From: Tardiphaga sp.
Lineage (GTDB): Bacteria; Pseudomonadota; Alphaproteobacteria; Rhizobiales; Xanthobacteraceae
Reading direction: 5' to 3'
Assembly (NCBI GenBank): GCA_030147505.1
Contig: JASBVG010000057.1
Coordinates: 1 to 64,000 of the forward strand
Length of the DNA stretch: 64,000 bases
Each line of letters starts with the position of its first letter. The first letter of the stretch is position 1. Position numbers and translations under genes: made by a program. The notes below the pieces were generated by a model. The model saw only the letters and a list, made by a program, of their open reading frames with translations, made no database searches and had not been told where the DNA came from. Below are positions 62,641-64,000 of this stretch, in pieces.

Positions 62641-63588
62641 TCAGGCAGCCGCCCCCTCCGCCCTTGCATTCCGGCGAATGACCTGAGGCGGCTGGCCGAA
62701 AGCGCGCAGGAACGCGCGGCGCATACGGTCGCGATCCGCGAAGCCTGTTTGCTGAGCGACCGTGTCGATCGGATGCCTGCTCTGCTCCATCATCAAACGC
62801 GCGGCCTCGAGGCGCAGATGCTCAATGGCCTTTGCGGGCGATTGCCCCGTCTCTGCATGAAAGGCGCGGCTGAACTGCCGCGGGCTGAGACTGGCGGCAT
62901 CGGCGAGATCGTTGACCGTCAGCGGCTTCTGCAGATTGTCGCGCGCAAAAGCGAGCGCGCGCCGGATGCGATCTGATTTCGGCGACAGTTCCAGCAAAGC
63001 CGAGAACTGCGACTGACCGCCAGCGCGGCGATGATACATCACCATTTTACGCGCGATATCGCGGGCGATCTCAGCGCCGAGATCGGCTTCCACCAGCGCG
63101 AGGGCGAGATCTATCCCGGCCGTCATGCCAGCCGAGGTCCACACGGTGTCGTCGCAAATGAAGATGCGATCTTCCTCGACCTTCACCTGCGGATACTGGC
63201 TCTGCATGTCCCGGGCATAGGCCCAATGCGTGGTGGCGCGCCGGCCGTTCAGCACGCCGGCTTCGGCCAGCACGAAGGCGCCGACGCACATGGCGGCAAC
63301 CCGGCGCGTGCGCAGTGAGGCATGGCGCAGAAAATCGACCACGCCGGGCGGCGGCGTCTCGATCGTCAACCCACCGGCGACGATCAGCGTGTCATAGGCG
63401 GCATCATCGAAGGCCTCGGTCGTCACGCTCATGCCCAATGACGTGCCGACCACACCACCGTGTTCCGACAGAATATGCAGCTCATAGGGCGGCGTATCGG
63501 CGAACGCATTGGCCAGCTCGAACACTGACAGCGCCGCAAAACTGATTGGCGAACAGCCGGCAAAGACGACGAGACCGATACGCTGCAT
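62641..63588 (-). CDS. GlxA-family AraC-type regulator with DJ-1/PfpI domain
   Basis: A 315-residue regulator with an N-terminal DJ-1/PfpI-like domain (GLVVFAGCSPISFAALSVFELAN, VAAMCVGAFVLAEAGVLNGRRATTHW). The Cys at the nucleophile elbow is present. Two C-terminal helix-turn-helices (VNDLADAASLSPRQFSRAFHAETG and DTVAQQTGFADRDRMRRAF) complete the GlxA pattern. It should sense a small molecule and regulate neighbours. It is divergent from the SDR gene at the right edge, 117 bases apart. Confidence 0.92.
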   Translation of the reverse strand: MQRIGLVVFAGCSPISFAALSVFELANAFADTPPYELHILSEHGGVVGTSLGMSVTTEAFDDAAYDTLIVAGGLTIETPPPGVVDFLRHASLRTRRVAAMCVGAFVLAEAGVLNGRRATTHWAYARDMQSQYPQVKVEEDRIFICDDTVWTSAGMTAGIDLALALVEADLGAEIARDIARKMVMYHRRAGGQSQFSALLELSPKSDRIRRALAFARDNLQKPLTVNDLADAASLSPRQFSRAFHAETGQSPAKAIEHLRLEAARLMMEQSRHPIDTVAQQTGFADRDRMRRAFLRAFGQPPQVIRRNARAEGAAA

Positions 63589-63615
63589 GGGACGCGTCCC
63601 TTAAATGATGTCCGA

Positions 63616-63626
63616 AAACGTCGTTT
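63616..63626. promoter_or_regulatory. Short palindrome between divergent genes
   Basis: AAACG-T-CGTTT is centred between the GlxA-type regulator and the SDR gene, a location fit for an operator, but the arms are only 5 bases long. A second 5-base pair ATGTC/GACAT brackets it. Functional status is unknown. Confidence 0.25.
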
Positions 63627-63705
63627 ATATGACATTTGAGACAAGGGATCGCAAGACTACGTTCCCGATACGGCCAGAGCGGCCGATAGCATTCGGAGAA
63701 CGACC

Positions 63706-64000
63706 ATGACGATTTCACATCAGGGCACGGCGCTGATCACGGGGGCCTCAACGGGTATCGGTGCCATTTACGCCGACCGGCTGGCCAAGCGCGGCTATGA
63801 CCTCATTCTGGTGGCGCGCAATCAGGAGCGCCTGTCGGCACTGACGAAGCAACTGAACGGGCAGACCGGGCGATCGGTCCGCACTTTGGCGGCTGATCTC
63901 AGCGACAAAGCCGATCTCGCCAAGGTCGAAGCCACATTACGCGACGATCCGAGCATCACCATGCTGATCAACAATGCCGGCATCGGCGCGGTGGCACCGT
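63706..64000 (+). CDS. Short-chain dehydrogenase (truncated by the window edge)
   Basis: The first 98 residues of an SDR are visible. MTISHQGTALITGASTGIGA supplies the cofactor motif TGASTGIG, and INNAGIGAV supplies NNAG. The catalytic region lies beyond the window. CGGAGAACGACC precedes the ATG at 63706. It is divergent from the GlxA-type regulator and probably under its control. Confidence 0.85.
   Translation, partial: MTISHQGTALITGASTGIGAIYADRLAKRGYDLILVARNQERLSALTKQLNGQTGRSVRTLAADLSDKADLAKVEATLRDDPSITMLINNAGIGAVAP

Noticed and set aside
63603..63637. AAATG...CATTT inverted repeat as a GlxA-type operator
   Set aside because: Arms do not pair in register beyond 5 bases; only the short central palindrome is kept at low confidence.

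Overview
The window is a 64 kb chromosomal piece of a high-GC alphaproteobacterium, almost certainly of the Bradyrhizobium / Rhodopseudomonas / Tardiphaga group (Nitrobacteraceae). The grounds are the order ubiG - lysC - ptsP - prfA - prmC - DUF4167, aerobic CobS/CobT, a CarD regulator beside the FdxA ferredoxin and a Suv3-like helicase, many CoA-ester catabolic genes, and several intergenic inverted-repeat families of the kind these genomes carry. No rRNA, CRISPR array, integrase or transposase was seen.

Layout. 1-8.9 kb is a housekeeping block: ubiquinone methyltransferase, aspartokinase, nitrogen-PTS enzyme I, release factor 1 and its methyltransferase, and a DUF4167 protein. 9-18.2 kb holds secreted and regulatory genes: a secreted protein of unknown function, an orphan TctC/Bug binding protein, a Nudix hydrolase, a soluble chemoreceptor with three tandem PAS copies, a ribbon-helix-helix protein, a TadG/TadE pair, a LysR regulator and a VanZ-like protein. 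tRNA-Arg(CCT) follows at 18.25 kb. 18.5-23.5 kb has small envelope or hypothetical proteins, a CAP-domain protein, a Lys/Ala-tailed basic protein and a PanE-like reductase.

23.5-32.8 kb is a CoA-thioester catabolism locus. A plus-strand unit (two acyl-CoA dehydrogenases, one enoyl-CoA hydratase) converges on a minus-strand unit (ABC binding protein, enoyl-CoA hydratase, VOC protein, NDP-forming acyl-CoA ligase). Together they could import, activate and beta-oxidise an unidentified acid. 33-43.2 kb returns to core functions: SNase-like protein, M48 protease, CarD with a very long Lys/Ala/Pro-rich N-terminus, FdxA, S4 protein, Suv3-like helicase, DUF3108 protein and ribosomal protein L28.

43.2-48.5 kb is the accessory segment and the main find. 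A single 1358-residue gene, visibly more AT-rich than its surroundings, encodes an N-terminal NACHT-type NTPase, a long middle region and a C-terminal PD-(D/E)XK-like nuclease signature. It is a candidate one-gene anti-phage system whose domain order is the reverse of typical Avs proteins. Next to it is a HigB/HigA-like toxin-antitoxin pair bracketed by two divergent copies of a ~95 bp direct repeat.

48.5-64 kb holds a PepSY protein, a complex interlocked inverted-repeat element, a HAD phosphatase, an AraC regulator divergent from an SDR that lacks the catalytic Tyr/Lys, two adjacent c-di-GMP proteins, a phytase-like esterase, CobT and CobS, a DedA protein, AccA, a GlxA-type regulator and a truncated SDR at the right edge.
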